64,000 bases of DNA from Robertkochia sediminum (GTDB lineage: Bacteria > Bacteroidota > Bacteroidia > Flavobacteriales > Flavobacteriaceae), in NCBI RefSeq assembly GCF_016786255.1, contig NZ_JADMKT010000074.1, positions 146,517 through 210,516 on the forward strand, in the 5' to 3' direction. The notes below the pieces were generated by a model, which saw nothing but the letters and a program-made list of their open reading frames with translations, ran no database searches and was not told where the DNA came from. Position numbers and translations under genes: made by a program. Below, one piece after another: positions 62,878 to 64,000 of the stretch (positions within the stretch are counted from its first letter, which is position 1; each line of letters begins with the position of its first letter).

Positions 62878-64000
62878 ATGAAGATCAAGCACTTCTTTTT
62901 AATGATACTGTGCTTCCAGCTATCGGCTGCGCAGGAATTGTTATCTCCCTCTGATTTCCTTGGTTACGAACTGGGAACCCGATTCTCCAGACACCACCAG
63001 GTAACCGATTATTTTGAACACCTCGCATCTCAGGCACCGGATAGGGTAAAACTTCAGCCCTACGGAACCACCTACGAAGGCAGAACCTTAATGGTCGTAT
63101 TCATCTCAAGTGCCGATAATATCGCCAACCTCGAAGACATTCGCAAAACACATATGGCCAGTGCTACCGGAAACTCCGAAGCCAATAAGGCCGTAGTATG
63201 GATGAGTTATAATGTACACGGAAATGAGAGCGTAAGTACAGAAGCATCGATGCTTACCGCTTATGAGCTGCTCACCGGTAAAAAGGAATTACTAGAGAAT
63301 ACCGTTGTGATCATAGACCCTTGCATCAACCCTGATGGTCGTGATCGCTATGTGAACTGGTACAATCAATTCGCGAATGCCCCATATCAAACAGATCCTA
63401 ATTCTAAAGAACACCACGAACCCTGGCTCGCCGGTCGGCCTAACCACTATATGTTCGACCTCAACAGGGACTGGGTTTGGATCACCCAAAAAGAGAGTCA
63501 GCAACGCCTGAAAGTATTCACCCAATGGTTACCTCATGTACATGTGGACTTTCACGAACAAGGCATGAACAACCCCTATTACTTTGCCCCTGCTGCCGAA
63601 CCATTACACGAGGTTATTACCGACTGGCAAAAGGATTTCCAGGTAACCCTGGGAAAAAATCACGCCAAATACTTTGACCAGGAGGGTTGGTTGTATTTCA
63701 CCAAAGAACGTTTTGACCTGCTGTACCCCAGTTATGGAGACACCTACCCTACGTATAACGGAGGTATAGGAATGACTTACGAACAAGGTGGTAGCGGCAG
63801 AGCCGGTCTTGGGGTGATCACCGCAATTGGCGACACCCTGACCCTGAAAGACCGTATCGACCACCATTTTACCACAGGGATCTCTACCGTAGAAACCTCG
63901 GCCGCCCATGCGGAAAGACTTATTGCAGAATTCGCAGACTTCTACGCTAAGAAAAACTTTGAATTTCAGAGCTATGTGCTCCAGGGAAATGAAGATAAGA
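62878..64000 (+). CDS. Exported M14-family zinc carboxypeptidase (3' truncated by window)
   Basis: The frame opens at ATG 62878 and runs off the window end after about 374 codons without a stop. Signal peptide MKIKHFFLMILCFQLSAAQ. The M14 zinc site is visible: HGNE in YNVHGNESVSTEA (His and Glu ligands), a later His in HVHVDFHEQG, and the substrate-binding Asn-Arg in FDLNRDWVW. A catalytic Glu is expected in TYEQGG. The large Bacteroidetes M14 peptidases of this type are usually over 800 residues and exported; they trim peptides for nutrition. The downstream part is unseen. Confidence 0.9.
   Translation, partial: MKIKHFFLMILCFQLSAAQELLSPSDFLGYELGTRFSRHHQVTDYFEHLASQAPDRVKLQPYGTTYEGRTLMVVFISSADNIANLEDIRKTHMASATGNSEANKAVVWMSYNVHGNESVSTEASMLTAYELLTGKKELLENTVVIIDPCINPDGRDRYVNWYNQFANAPYQTDPNSKEHHEPWLAGRPNHYMFDLNRDWVWITQKESQQRLKVFTQWLPHVHVDFHEQGMNNPYYFAPAAEPLHEVITDWQKDFQVTLGKNHAKYFDQEGWLYFTKERFDLLYPSYGDTYPTYNGGIGMTYEQGGSGRAGLGVITAIGDTLTLKDRIDHHFTTGISTVETSAAHAERLIAEFADFYAKKNFEFQSYVLQGNEDK

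Overview
The window is chromosomal DNA from a member of the Bacteroidota, almost certainly a Flavobacteriaceae-type organism. The reasons are: many upstream regions carry the Bacteroidetes -7 promoter element TAnnTTTG; Shine-Dalgarno sequences are mostly absent; a type IX secretion (T9SS) sorting domain is present; DUF5606, BshC (bacillithiol), DapD/LysA and the pyrG-yidC neighbour pair occur; and several lipoproteins have acidic residues directly after the lipid-bearing cysteine, like Bacteroidetes surface-export signals. Base composition looks moderate and even. I see no phage, insertion sequence, integron, CRISPR array, rRNA or tRNA. The window opens inside a glycosyltransferase gene and closes inside a carboxypeptidase gene.

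Layout. 1-2300: end of a GT39 glycosyltransferase, an unknown membrane protein and a PAP2 phosphatase. 2300-9300, mostly minus strand: MATE exporter, MazG, an ATP-grasp protein, NRDE and DinB-like proteins, DUF5606, peptide deformylase, a mini-protein that is nearly all T9SS sorting domain, and RuvX. 9358-14942: dapD, then five surface-glycan genes (two GT2, epimerase, GT9, pyruvyl transferase) in strictly alternating orientation. 14939-19736: threonylcarbamoyl-AMP synthase, CCA-adding enzyme, heme A synthase, a pRiA4b ORF-3-like protein and a nucleoid-associated protein. 19800-28600: two secreted or unknown proteins (one with a hidden kinase-like catalytic core), an ABC exporter, uvrB, hsp20 and small proteins. 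28600-41990: sucC, a Lon-substrate-domain protein, lysA, several exported enzymes including an S9 peptidase fused to a degenerate FGE-like domain, nitronate monooxygenase and mnmA. 42357-48375: three tandem paralogous fasciclin (FAS1) lipoproteins of about 610 residues, each with its own terminator. 48590-56960: yidC, pyrG, and a compact five-gene run guaA - LysM/periplasmic-binding protein - OsmC - HExxH protein - DUF3820. 57200-64000: FadL-like outer-membrane protein, PLP-dependent decarboxylase diverging from a PNPOx-fold protein, NTF2-like protein, bshC and an M14 carboxypeptidase.

Most of the window is ordinary core genome arranged in short units. Expression signals are readable: about twenty TAnnTTTG boxes lie close to start codons and decide several starts, and fifteen hairpin terminators delimit the units. 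The most unusual content is the FAS1 lipoprotein trio with mosaic similarity, the cryptic kinase-fold protein, the S9-FGE fusion, the 71-base same-strand gene overlap lysM/osmC, and promoters so close to uvrB and guaA that their messages should be nearly leaderless. I do not see a complete new defence or mobile system. All identifications are from reading translated sequence; no database search was run.
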